A stretch of 64,000 nt of DNA, from contig CAWGAE010000013.1 of the NCBI GenBank assembly GCA_963820395.1, positions 124,001 through 188,000 of the forward strand, in the 5' to 3' direction. Source of the stretch: DATFVJ01 sp963820395. GTDB taxonomy: Bacteria > Actinomycetota > Actinomycetes > Streptosporangiales > Streptosporangiaceae. Each line of letters begins with the position of its first letter. Positions within the stretch are counted from its first letter, which is position 1. Below the pieces are notes generated by a model. The model saw only the letters and a program-made list of their open reading frames with translations. It had not been told where the DNA came from and did not search any database. The position numbers were made by a program, and so were the translations under genes. Positions 15,377 through 23,832 of this stretch are shown piece by piece.

Positions 15377-15757
15377 CTACCGGAGCGCGGAGCGGGCGCT
15401 TTCCAGGTCATCGGTGGCAATCACGATTTTCACGCCCCCGAACGTGGAATAGATAAGATCCACATTGACATTAGCGTTGGCCAGCTGCCGGGATAGCTCG
15501 CCGATGGCCATCGGCCGGTTCTCGACCTCGACCACCAAGACCTCGCGCTCGTCGGCGATCCCGATTCCGGCCCGCTCCAGCGCTGCCCGGCATCCGGCAA
15601 CGGCCTCGTCGTCCAGGAGCACATGGACGACACCCCTGCCCTCACCGGTGAAGGCCGCCAGACCACGGATACTGACACCGGCTTCGCCAGCAACCTCCCC
15701 CAGCCGGGCCAGCTCACCCGGCCGGTGCTCAAGAATCACGGTCAGGTCCGTAGACAT
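15377..15757 (-). CDS. ACT-domain protein
   Basis: 126 residues from ATG 15757. Two ACT-like halves: LTVILEHRPGELARLGEVAG at the start and EVENRPMAIGELSRQLANAN near residue 75, each a beta strand followed by a helix with the Gly that binds amino acids. Such stand-alone tandem ACT proteins sense small molecules; ligand unknown. The gene is intact and next to the integrated element, downstream of prpE on the same strand with a gap of about 120 bases, so it may be read from the prpE promoter. Confidence 0.75.
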   Translation of the reverse strand: MSTDLTVILEHRPGELARLGEVAGEAGVSIRGLAAFTGEGRGVVHVLLDDEAVAGCRAALERAGIGIADEREVLVVEVENRPMAIGELSRQLANANVNVDLIYSTFGGVKIVIATDDLESARSALR

Positions 15758-15879
15758 AGCACCCCTTGATCTTCCTTCTGCGTCCGGCACTGGGCAATCT
15801 GGCTGTCACCGGACCCGCCCGGCGTTACGGGACAGGTCACCGGCGAGCTAGACCAAAGATGCCACGGGCTTGTCCTCGG

Positions 15880-17766
15880 TCAGCCGCCGTCCCGCAGGAT
15901 GGGGCGGAGCGCGTCTAGGGCGGATGGGTCGTCGATGGTGGAGGGCACGGGCTCTTCGTTACCATCGGCGATGCCGCGCATGGTCTTGCGCAGGATCTTG
16001 CCCGAGCGGGTCTTGGGGAGCCCGGAGATGATGTCGACCCTGCGCAAGGAGGCGACGGCACCGATCTGGTCGCGGATCAGCTCGACGAGTTCGGCACGCA
16101 GCGTCTCGGGGTCGGTGTCGATGCCCGCTTTGAGCACGACGAATCCGCGCGGAATCTGGCCCTTGAGCGAGTCATTTACGCCGATGACGGCGCATTCGGC
16201 GACGGCGGGGTGGCTGGCGAGGACCTCTTCCATCTGCCCGGTGGACAGCCGGTGTCCTGCGACGTTGATGACGTCGTCGGTGCGGCCCATGACATAGAGG
16301 TATCCGTCGCGGTCGCGGTACCCCCCGTCTCCGGTGATGTAGGCGTCGGGGTAGCGCGACAGGTAGGAATCGATGAACCGCTGGTCGTCGCGCCACAGGG
16401 TGGTCAGGCAGCCGGGTGGCAGCGGCAGCCGCAGCACGATCTCCCCGGTGGTGCCCGGCGGTACGTCCGTGCCGCTGAGGGGGTCAAGCACATGCAGGTC
16501 GTAGCCGGGTACCGGCATGGTCGGCGAGCCCGGCTTGGTGGCCATGGGTTCCAGGCCCATCAGGTCGGCCCCGATTGCCCAGCCGGTCTCGGTCTGCCAC
16601 CAGTGGTCGATCACCGGTATGCCGAGCAGTTCGCCCGCCCACCGGTAGGTTTCCGGGTCGAGCCGCTCGCCGGCCAGGAACAAGTACTCGAAAGCTGACA
16701 AGTCGTACTTGCTGACCAGTTCACCGGCCGGGTCTTCCTTCTTGATCGCGCGGAACGCGGTGGGTGCGGTGAACAGGGCCTTGACCCTGTGCTCGGCGGC
16801 CACCCGCCAGAACGCGCCTGCGTCCGGCGTGCCGACCGGCTTGCCCTCATAGAGCACCGTGGTGCAGCCTGCCAGCAGCGGGCCGTAGACGATGTAGGAG
16901 TGCCCGACGACCCAGCCGATGTCGGAGGCGGCCCAGTACACCTCGCCGGGCCCGGTGTCGTAGATGTATTCCATACTCCAGCGCAGCGCGACCGCGTGCC
17001 CCCCGTTGTCGCGGACGACGCCCTTGGGCTTGCCTGTGGTGCCGGAGGTATACAGGATGTACAGCGGGTCGGTGGCCGCGACGGGGACGCATGCGGTCGG
17101 CTCGGCAGCGGCCATCGCCTCCGCCCAGTCCAGGTCACGGCCGGCGACCAGGGTGGCAGGTGCCTGCGGGCGCTGCAGGATGACGCACCGCGGCGGCTTG
17201 TGGCTGGACAACTCGATCGCCCGGTCCAGGATCGGCTGATACTCAAGGACCCGGCTGACCTCGATCCCGCAGGAGGCCGATACCAGCACCTTGGGGGCGG
17301 CATCCTCGATCCGGACGGCCAGTTCGTGCGCGGCGAAACCGCCGAACACCACCGAGTGCACAGCGCCGAGGCGCGCGCAGGCGAGCATGGCGATGACCGC
17401 CTCGGGGATCATCGGCATGTAGATGACCACCCGGTCGCCTGCACCGGTGCCGAGGCCGCGCAGCACACCCGCGAACCGCGCGACCTCGTCAAGCAACTGC
17501 GAGTAGGTCAAGGTGCGGCACACGCCGGTCACCGGGCTGTCGTAGATCAGCGCGTCCTGGCCGCCGCGGCCATCGCGGACGTGCCGGTCGACCGCGTTGA
17601 AACAGGTGTTCAGCACCCCGTCGGCGAACCAGCGGTAGAACGGCGGATTTGATCTGTCCAGTACAACCGCCGGCTCGCGGTACCAGTCGATGGCGGTGAC
17701 TGCTGCCCCCCAGAACGCCTCCGGGTCGGTCAGGCTCTGGTGGAATGCTTCTTCGTAACGGCCCAT
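15880..17766 (-). CDS. prpE: Propionyl-CoA synthetase
   Basis: Activates propionate (and probably acetate) to the CoA thioester with ATP. 628 residues, the family length. Acetyl-CoA synthetase N-terminal part in residues 1-60, AMP-binding motif YTSGTTGKPKGVVRDNGGHA near 240 (the VVRDNGGH tail is typical of PrpE rather than Acs), TETGW near 395 and the acetylatable Lys in LPKTRSGKILRKTMR near 590. Start ATG 17766 lies within a tandemly duplicated segment. The transporter gene satP is upstream on the same strand, so uptake and activation of short acids are probably co-expressed. Confidence 0.95.
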   Translation of the reverse strand: MGRYEEAFHQSLTDPEAFWGAAVTAIDWYREPAVVLDRSNPPFYRWFADGVLNTCFNAVDRHVRDGRGGQDALIYDSPVTGVCRTLTYSQLLDEVARFAGVLRGLGTGAGDRVVIYMPMIPEAVIAMLACARLGAVHSVVFGGFAAHELAVRIEDAAPKVLVSASCGIEVSRVLEYQPILDRAIELSSHKPPRCVILQRPQAPATLVAGRDLDWAEAMAAAEPTACVPVAATDPLYILYTSGTTGKPKGVVRDNGGHAVALRWSMEYIYDTGPGEVYWAASDIGWVVGHSYIVYGPLLAGCTTVLYEGKPVGTPDAGAFWRVAAEHRVKALFTAPTAFRAIKKEDPAGELVSKYDLSAFEYLFLAGERLDPETYRWAGELLGIPVIDHWWQTETGWAIGADLMGLEPMATKPGSPTMPVPGYDLHVLDPLSGTDVPPGTTGEIVLRLPLPPGCLTTLWRDDQRFIDSYLSRYPDAYITGDGGYRDRDGYLYVMGRTDDVINVAGHRLSTGQMEEVLASHPAVAECAVIGVNDSLKGQIPRGFVVLKAGIDTDPETLRAELVELIRDQIGAVASLRRVDIISGLPKTRSGKILRKTMRGIADGNEEPVPSTIDDPSALDALRPILRDGG

Positions 17767-18255
17767 GACTACGCTCCCCTCACTGCCTGCGTCGGCGTCC
17801 TGAAGCTACTTCTTCGCTAGGTGGCCGGTGTTCTCGTCAGATTTCACGCGGCGTATGAATGATCAGCGTCGCAAACCAACGAGCAGCACAGTCTGCGCTT
17901 CCTTCTTTCGCCTAATTTGGTCATTGAACACCAGCCACGCTAGGGGGGCGGCCGGAAGAACGTCGCGGCCGTAGGCCGTTCGGCACACCTCGGCCACGCG
18001 TTCTCCGTAACGGCCCATAACTATGCTGCGCTCGCATGGTTGCGTCGGTATCCTGACGCTACTTTTCCGCTAGGGCCGCGCGGAAGAACGTCGAGGCCTT
18101 AGGCCGTCTGCCATACCTCGGCCACGCGTTCGCCCTAACGGCCCGTAACTATGCTGCGCTCACATGGTTGCGTTGGTGTCCTGGCGCTACTTCTTCGCTA
18201 GCGGGCCGACCGGTAGAACGTCGCGGCCGTAGCTCGCTTGGCACACCTCGGCCAC
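17753..18255. repeat. Tandem duplication of satP tail and prpE start (128-bp unit)
   Basis: The space between satP and prpE is made of repeated units. Units at 18001-18128 and 18129-18255 are about 128 bases each and alike; a further split copy lies at 17943-18000 and 17753-17820, with about 120 unique bases between. Each unit contains the last 20 or so codons of satP (ending CTAGCG..TAG-like) and the first codons of prpE (MGRY). One unit reads as a short chimeric frame, MGRYGERVAEVC and on to RDVLPAAPLA. The copies have diverged, so the event is not recent. Confidence 0.8.
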
Positions 18256-18834
18256 GGACAGGTACAGGGCGAGTGCCGCCAGCACCAGGCCCATCCACCC
18301 ACCGGTCTTGATGAGGCCGACGTTCGAGGCGTAGTTGGCGGCACCCAGCTCGAGCAAGGTGGCGGTCAGCAAGGCGAGCGCCACGACCACCACGACGTTG
18401 GTACGGAACGAGGCGACGAACATCATGAAGGCGAAGATGCCGAAGGCGTACAGGAACAGGCCGAGCGCGTGGCCGACCTGGCTCACCGGAACGGCCTTCA
18501 GGAAGAACTCGGCGATGGCGAACAGGGACAGCCAGAACGCGCCGAAACCGGTGAAGAGCACACCGCTGAGGGTGTTACCCACGCGCAGCAGGATCACCCC
18601 GGCGATTAACTGTGCCAATCCCCCGAACATGAGCGCGACGGCGAATACCACCGGTGTAGTCGCTGCGGGGACCAAGCCCGTGTTGATCATGCTGAGCATG
18701 AAGGTGGTCACCCCGAAGCCGGCAAGCGCAAGCGGTGCGGAGTTCCCCCACGCCTGCTGGGCGACTACTGGAGGGCTTTTGGCTACTGCTGGCCTGGATG
18801 CCCCGGGCTCTAGGTGCTGATCGATGGAAGTCAT
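18187..18834 (-). CDS. satP: Acetate/short-acid transporter, GPR1/FUN34/SatP family
   Basis: Inner-membrane uptake channel for acetate, succinate or propionate. 215 residues from ATG 18834, with GAGGAGGC-type ribosome site upstream on the minus strand. After a 30-residue cytoplasmic start comes the family signature region (WGNSAPLALAGFGVTTFMLS), then six hydrophobic segments (about 32-55, 62-82, 90-112, 122-142, 148-168, 175-195). Located directly before prpE, it supplies that enzyme with substrate. The last 20 codons are duplicated downstream. Palindromic repeats upstream suggest control by a dedicated regulator. Confidence 0.92.
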   Translation of the reverse strand: MTSIDQHLEPGASRPAVAKSPPVVAQQAWGNSAPLALAGFGVTTFMLSMINTGLVPAATTPVVFAVALMFGGLAQLIAGVILLRVGNTLSGVLFTGFGAFWLSLFAIAEFFLKAVPVSQVGHALGLFLYAFGIFAFMMFVASFRTNVVVVVALALLTATLLELGAANYASNVGLIKTGGWMGLVLAALALYLSVAEVCQASYGRDVLPVGPLAKK

Positions 18835-18855
18835 GTGAGCCTCCTCACAAATCGA

Positions 18856-18891
18856 ATGCGCATGCGGGAAGCATCTGCCTCATGCGCATGC
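18856..18891 (-). promoter_or_regulatory. Two ATGCGCATGC operators before satP
   Basis: ATGCGCATGC occurs at 18856-18865 and again at 18882-18891, starts 26 bases apart (about two and a half helix turns), 22-57 bases before the satP start. Each copy contains the self-complementary ATGCGCAT and GCATGC. This is a strong candidate for a dimeric regulator site that controls the satP-prpE operon. Confidence 0.5.
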
Positions 18892-19334
18892 AGTGAAAGC
18901 GCCTAAAGTCCTGAAATGACTCCTACACAAGGTCCCGATATGAGGGTGCCGCCGCTGCCACCGCCGGGTCCAAAGTCCCGCTCGCCTGCCGGATGCGCTG
19001 CGTTCCGCGAATTCACTGCGGGTAGCGGCACGGGCAAACCCGAAAAGCCTTCCCAGAGCCAAATCGTGCACGGCCGCCATCCCCCATGGGGCGTCCCACG
19101 TGCCCGGGCTGGCCCGGTGACCGTCGTGCCGGAACGGTCTGCGCCCCGCATGCAGGTGAACGGACGGATCGAACGCCTCAGCCGCCCCGGGACGCGCCTA
19201 CGTCCGCGCTCCATAGTCCGGCGGCCCGACGTTGAGGGTCGGTCCGCCCGACAAGCCCACGGCCAGCGCCAGGGCCTGGTTGGCGTGAGGTGGGACCAGC
19301 GACCGCGAACCTAAGCTGGGTGGCCGGGCGGTTT
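18892..19334. other. Gap without recognisable gene
   Basis: About 440 bases. Frames on both strands are open for up to 130 codons, as expected at this GC content, but none has a ribosome site, a conserved motif or normal residue composition. The left part must contain the satP promoter. I see no RNA structure. Confidence 0.5.
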
Positions 19335-19865
19335 TCACTCGGCTCGCGGCGTCACCGACGCGATCATCTCGACTGGGTGAGCCAGCGTCTGGTAGACGAC
19401 GCAGTAGCGCTCGGTAAGGCGGAGCAGCGTCTCGATCTGCTCCGCGGTCGCATCTGTGTCGAGATCGAAGCCGAGCCGGATGGAGGTGAAGCCCACAGGC
19501 GCGTCCTTGCTCACCGCGAGTGTCCCCCGGAAGTCCAGTTCGCCTTCCGCGTAGACGCTGCCTGCCCCGATCGGAATCTGCAATGAGGTGGCCACGGCCC
19601 GCAGCGTCACTCCCGCGCACGCCACCAGCGCCTGCAAGAGCATGTCACCCGAGCAGGCAAACGAACCATCCCCGCCAGTGGCTGGGTGCAGGCCCGCCGC
19701 AGGGAGCGCCTCACCGGTGGCCACCGAGCAGCTGATGGTCTGTTCGCCCAGATAGCCGTGCGCCCGCAAGGTGACCACCGCTGCCTGTGGATCCGCGCGG
19801 CATGCGTCCTTAAGCGGTTGCTGCGCGGCGCGCAGCGCCATGGTATCCAGCGCAATGCTATCCAT
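19335..19865 (-). CDS. OsmC-family protein
   Basis: Thiol-dependent peroxidase-like or stress protein. 176 residues from ATG 19865 (with GGGACAGG upstream). Family Cys residues are in FACSGDMLLQALVACAG (near 75) and ERYCVVYQTLAHPV (near 155), the spacing of the two OsmC/YhfA redox cysteines. The strand-rich start RAHGYLGEQTISCSVATG is typical. It stands alone, between satP and cysN, without visible operon partners. Whether it reduces organic peroxides cannot be told from sequence. Confidence 0.85.
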   Translation of the reverse strand: MDSIALDTMALRAAQQPLKDACRADPQAAVVTLRAHGYLGEQTISCSVATGEALPAAGLHPATGGDGSFACSGDMLLQALVACAGVTLRAVATSLQIPIGAGSVYAEGELDFRGTLAVSKDAPVGFTSIRLGFDLDTDATAEQIETLLRLTERYCVVYQTLAHPVEMIASVTPRAE

Positions 19866-20227
19866 CGCCTGTCCCTTCACGGCGCGCCGGCATCGCCTGC
19901 GCGGGCACAAACCCGCAGCTTCCAGGCTCGCACCGCCAAGACGTGATGTCCACCATGCGGCCGGGCTCGGGCATCTGGGCCGCCCTGCGCAAGAACCTCG
20001 CCGGACCCATCACGTCAGTGCCGCGACGCCGGACTCGGACACGGTCTGGATCACGGTGGCTCAAGGTAGGAGGCGGGCACCGTACAGTAAACGGGTGCGC
20101 CGCGACGGCACCCTGCGGTCCGAAGCCGTCAGGCGCGTCGGGAAAGCGGTCCATAACGGAAGCTTGGAAGCGTGGCCAGTTAGATGGATAGCAGGAGGTC
20201 GGCAGCGATGATCGGGGTCCATTTCTA
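19866..20227. other. Gap where cysD would be expected
   Basis: The 360 bases before cysN contain no adenylyltransferase small subunit: none of the frames has the SGGKDS P-loop of CysD or its C-terminal tail. A short frame, beginning at about 20,183 with MDSRRSAAMIGVHF and stopping four bases before the cysN ATG, could be a leader peptide or decayed end of another gene. AGGAGG at 20,203 is the only strong ribosome site and serves this short frame or cysN at a distance. Confidence 0.45.
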
Positions 20228-21496
20228 ATGGATATCCTGCGTTTCGCCACTGCGGGCTCGGTGGATGACGGGAAGAGCACGCTCATCGGACGGCTGCTTT
20301 ACGACTCAAAGGTGATCTTCGAGGACCAGCTTGAGGCCGTCGAACGAACCAGCCGCGACCGGGGCGAGGACTACACGAACCTGGCGCTGCTCACTGATGG
20401 GCTGCGGGCCGAGCGTGAGCAGGGCATCACCATCGACGTCGCCTACCGCTACTTCGCGACCCCCCGCCGTAAGTTCATTATCGCTGACACTCCCGGGCAC
20501 ATTCAGTACACGCGCAACATGGTGACGGGCGCTTCAACCGCTGACCTGGCGGTGGTGCTTGTGGACGCGCGGAAGGGACTGACCGAACAGAGCCGCAGGC
20601 ACGCCTTCCTGGCCACCCTGCTGCGGGTACCGCACCTGGTGCTCGCGGTCAACAAAATGGATCTTGTTGGCTATGAGGCGTCCGCGTTCGAGGAGATCAA
20701 GGCCGAGTTCACGGCGTTCGCTACCAAGCTGGAGATCGGCGATCTCACGTTCATCCCGATCTCCGCGCTGCACGGCGACAACGTGGTTCAGCGCTCAGTC
20801 AACATGCCTTGGCACGACGGTCCTTCCCTGCTCCACCATCTCGAGAACGTGCACATCGCCTCCGACAGGAATCTGATCGATGTTCGCTTTCCCGTGCAGT
20901 ATGTGATCCGGCCGCAGCAGGCCACCGATCCCGAGTTGCACGACTACCGCGGTTATGCGGGGCAGGTGGCGGGTGGGATCCTCAAGCCGGGCGACGAGGT
21001 AATGCACGTGCCGTCCGGGCTTACCGCCAGGATCAGCCGGATCGACACCGCCGATGGCGCCGTGGACGAGGCTTACCCGCCGATGTCGGTGACACTCGTC
21101 CTCGACGAAGACATTGACATCTCGCGCGGTGACATGATCTGCCGGCCGCACAACCAGCCGGTGGCCGCGCAGGACATCGAAGCGATGATCTGCTGGATGA
21201 CCGCGGACCGGGCGCTCGGCCCGCGCAGTCGTTTGGTAGTAAAACACACCACACGGTCCGCGAAGGCGATCGTGCGGGACGTGCACTATCGGCTCGACGT
21301 GAACACGCTGCACCGGGACGAAGCCGTGACACAGCTCCGGCTCAACGAGATCGGCCGGGTGAGCCTGCGCGCGACCCAGCCGCTGTTCTGCGATCCGTAC
21401 GCGCGCAACCGTTTCACCGGCGGCATCATTCTCATCGACGAGTCCACCAACTCGACCATTGGCGCAGGCATGATCACCGAGGCACGCCATCCATGA
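20228..21496 (+). CDS. cysN: Sulfate adenylyltransferase GTPase subunit
   Basis: Large subunit that uses GTP hydrolysis to drive formation of adenosine 5'-phosphosulfate by CysD. 422 residues, a normal length without a fused kinase. GTPase motifs: G1 GSVDDGKST (10-18), switch region EREQGITIDVAYRYF (near 65), G3 DTPGHIQYTRNMVTG (near 85), G4 NKMDL (near 142), then two beta-barrel domains. ATG 20228 chosen by match to the family start. No cysD lies next to it, which is unusual. The gene on the other side is a convergent APS kinase fusion. Confidence 0.93.
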   Translation: MDILRFATAGSVDDGKSTLIGRLLYDSKVIFEDQLEAVERTSRDRGEDYTNLALLTDGLRAEREQGITIDVAYRYFATPRRKFIIADTPGHIQYTRNMVTGASTADLAVVLVDARKGLTEQSRRHAFLATLLRVPHLVLAVNKMDLVGYEASAFEEIKAEFTAFATKLEIGDLTFIPISALHGDNVVQRSVNMPWHDGPSLLHHLENVHIASDRNLIDVRFPVQYVIRPQQATDPELHDYRGYAGQVAGGILKPGDEVMHVPSGLTARISRIDTADGAVDEAYPPMSVTLVLDEDIDISRGDMICRPHNQPVAAQDIEAMICWMTADRALGPRSRLVVKHTTRSAKAIVRDVHYRLDVNTLHRDEAVTQLRLNEIGRVSLRATQPLFCDPYARNRFTGGIILIDESTNSTIGAGMITEARHP

Positions 21497-21543
21497 TCCC
21501 GGTATCTATTTCGAAGCATTCGCACAAACATACCGGGATCATG
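21492..21543. terminator. Bidirectional terminator after cysN
   Basis: CATGATCCCGGTAT (21492-21505) and ATACCGGGATCATG (21530-21543) are a perfect 14-bp inverted repeat around a 24-base loop, starting on the cysN stop codon. It serves cysN and, read leftward, may also close the convergent sulfurylase/kinase gene. No T-run. Confidence 0.7.
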
Positions 21544-21550
21544 AAGCGTC

Positions 21551-21630
21551 GACCGTGACCGTGAGCGGCGCACCGGCCCGGCCAGGACCGTGACCGTGAG
21601 CGGCGCACCGGCCCGGCCACGACCGTGACC
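21551..21630. repeat. 35-bp tandem repeat
   Basis: Two adjacent copies of a 35-base unit starting GACCGTGACCGTGAGCGGCG (21551-21585 and 21586-21620), followed by ten bases of a third. Only one base differs between the full copies. It lies between the terminator and the end of the convergent gene. Confidence 0.8.
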
Positions 21631-21643
21631 GGGCCGGGCAGCG

Positions 21644-23410
21644 TCAGCGATACCCTTCCTGCCGTGTCGCCACCCAGCCGCCCGCAGTGAGCAGGCTCAG
21701 CACGGCGGTGACCGCCTCCTGGCGGTTCAGCACCGAGGTGTCGATCACCAGGTCGGCGTCGCCTGGTTCCTCGTAGGGATCCGAGATGCCGGTAAAGCCC
21801 GTGATGGCACCGGCCCGGGCTTTGGCGTAGAGGCCTTTGCGATCGCGGGCCTCGCACGTCTCGAGTGGCGTTGCCATGTGCACGAGCAGGAATTCTCCTG
21901 TCCCGCTCACCATTTCGCGCACCTGCGCCCGGGCCCCCGCGTAGGGCGCGATGGGCGCGCAGATCGCCACGCCACCGTGGCGCGCGATCTCGGCCGCGAC
22001 GAAGCCGATCCGCGCGATGTTGAGATCCCTGTCCGCGCGCGAGAAGCCCAGTCCGGCGGAGAGCAGCCGGCGGACCCGATCGCCGTCCAGCAGCGACACG
22101 GTGCGGCCACCGCGTTCCGCGAGGGCGTCGGCGACGTCGCGGGCGGCGGTGGACTTGCCCGCTCCCGACAGCCCGGTGAAGAAGAGCACGAGCCCGCGCT
22201 CATGCCGCGGCGGCCGCGCCGCGCGGAGTTCGCCCGCCACCGGCGCTGTGGTGAACCAGTCAGGGATCTCGTCACCACGGTCGAGCAGGCCGGTCACCTC
22301 CTCAGGGCTAAGTCCCGCCCGCCGCGCGGTCGGTTCGATCCGTGCCGCGGGCCGCCAGACCTCGGCCGTCAGGTCGAACGCCCACTCTCCTGGCAGCACA
22401 AGCGGTATCGGCGAGCCAGGCAGTCTGGCGATGGTCGCGCCCGTGCTGCCGATGTCCCTGGTAACCGCGTTCGTGGGCGGTGCCGCCTGGCCGTCCGTCA
22501 CCGGCTCCGCGGCGAACAGGTGCGTTGCCCCGTACGCGGCGGCCACGAGCGAGCGCCCGAGCAGTTCGTCCCGCGTGCCTTCCCGGCCGCGAGGGGCTAG
22601 CGGGACCGGGACCACCAGGGTGTCCGCAGGTAGCTGAGGAAGCGCGGCGAGCACCGCCCGGACCAGGGCTTCCGGCCGCGTCACCAGCTCGGCGGGTCCC
22701 GCGACCAGGGGCAGCAGCAGCAGCCGGGCCCGCATGCCGTCGGCCAGATGACGTAGCTGGCCGAGTTCGCGACGGTGGAGCGGCCCCCGGGTCACAAAGG
22801 CGAGCACCGGGTTTTGGGGCGCCGGGTTTTGGGGCACCGCCGCCTGGTGCGGCCCGGACATACCCGCGACCAGCTCGGCCCGCGTTTCCGCGGGGTTACG
22901 CCGCAGTCGGCGGAATGGCCCGTGCTCGGGCTCGCGCAGCGCCCGGACCGGCCCGGCTATCCGGACTGGCCCGGCGGGGTCCGCCTGGACGCGGGCGGTG
23001 ATATCAAGCACGGCGAGCGGTGCGCCCTCCGGATCCTCGAGGACGAGCATGCTCGCTTCCGCCGGCAGAACATCGGCGGGCACGTCCAGGGTGACGGGGA
23101 AAGGGAACGGCGTGCCGTCGGTGAGGGTGCCGTAGCGTGCCACCGCAGTCGCGTCGGCATCGCACATGAACCCGCTCAGCGGCCTGAACGCGCCGAAGAG
23201 CAGGAGTTCCAGGTCCGCGAGCTGGAACTCGTCCGGTGCGAAGGACGGCAAGCCCATCACGTCGGCGGGGAGCCCGGCCGCGAGCGCGGTCACCCGCGTC
23301 TCCAGGGCGCGCGGCCACGTCGATCCGGCACGGTATTCTCCGCTCGATTGTCCGCTTGAGTTTGGCATCAGCATGTCCTTGGGCTCGTCGGGTGACCGGC
23401 GGGAGCCCAT
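21644..23410 (-). CDS. cysC: ATP-sulfurylase-like domain fused to APS kinase
   Basis: 588 residues. The C-terminal part (about 400-588) is a complete APS kinase making PAPS: P-loop GLSGAGKST, RDLNIARIGFVAAEIA, and RKGLYAKARAGAITGFTGI. The N-terminal 390 residues have the sulfurylase fold (AFRPLSGFMCDAD, FVTRGPLHRREL), but the catalytic R-N-P-x-H-x-x-H motif reads RGPLHRRE and the GRDHAG loop is replaced by FAAEPVTDG, so sulfurylase activity is doubtful. Start is uncertain between ATG 23410 and an ATG 14 codons on that has AAGGAC before it. Convergent with cysN, which may supply the missing activity. Confidence 0.85.
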   Translation of the reverse strand: MGSRRSPDEPKDMLMPNSSGQSSGEYRAGSTWPRALETRVTALAAGLPADVMGLPSFAPDEFQLADLELLLFGAFRPLSGFMCDADATAVARYGTLTDGTPFPFPVTLDVPADVLPAEASMLVLEDPEGAPLAVLDITARVQADPAGPVRIAGPVRALREPEHGPFRRLRRNPAETRAELVAGMSGPHQAAVPQNPAPQNPVLAFVTRGPLHRRELGQLRHLADGMRARLLLLPLVAGPAELVTRPEALVRAVLAALPQLPADTLVVPVPLAPRGREGTRDELLGRSLVAAAYGATHLFAAEPVTDGQAAPPTNAVTRDIGSTGATIARLPGSPIPLVLPGEWAFDLTAEVWRPAARIEPTARRAGLSPEEVTGLLDRGDEIPDWFTTAPVAGELRAARPPRHERGLVLFFTGLSGAGKSTAARDVADALAERGGRTVSLLDGDRVRRLLSAGLGFSRADRDLNIARIGFVAAEIARHGGVAICAPIAPYAGARAQVREMVSGTGEFLLVHMATPLETCEARDRKGLYAKARAGAITGFTGISDPYEEPGDADLVIDTSVLNRQEAVTAVLSLLTAGGWVATRQEGYR

Positions 23411-23832
23411 GGTTTCCCTGTTGGCGATTCAGACCGAACCAGTGTGCCGCCGCGATTGTGCCCGTTCAGGTTACGAGAGGTTGTCACCACAGGCCAGCGG
23501 GGCGTGACGGGCAGGGCGTGTCCCGCGGGATCTCAGGCGTTCGCGCGGCCTGGCCAAGGCTGGTTCTACGGATTCGCCGTATAACCCCCCCGGAGCCATA
23601 GAAGTGAGGCCATCTCGGTGACTGGCCCTTTACCGGACCCGGCAGGCGGTTGCAGAATCGACGTCTCGCATGGTGAGATCAATCTTTCTGGCTGCCCCGG
23701 ATGGATCGTTCGAAATCCCGTGACCAAGCGGCGATGCCGGCAGGTCTTCCGCCAGCGTGGCGGCATCTCGCGAGCTGAGACGCTCTTTCAAATTCGAAAC
23801 AGCCTGCCGTGACAGAAAACCCGGCCGGGCGG
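23411..23832. other. Gap without recognisable gene
   Basis: About 420 bases between two leftward genes. Short frames exist but none has a ribosome site or protein-like composition. The left part should contain the promoter of the sulfurylase/kinase gene. AT content is slightly above the neighbours near 23,600-23,800. Confidence 0.45.

Noticed and set aside
16789..17652. 287-codon frame antisense to prpE
   Set aside because: Shadow of the third codon position pattern; prpE has all family motifs.
17753..18255. 128-bp repeats considered as CRISPR or IS copies
   Set aside because: No spacers, no terminal inverted repeats; units are clearly built from the ends of satP and prpE.
18916..19314. 132-codon frame in the gap upstream of satP
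   Set aside because: Pro/Arg/Gly-rich without ribosome site or motif; open by chance at this GC content.
19943..20191. 82-codon frame before cysN considered as remains of cysD
   Set aside because: No P-loop or C-terminal CysD motif in any frame of the gap.
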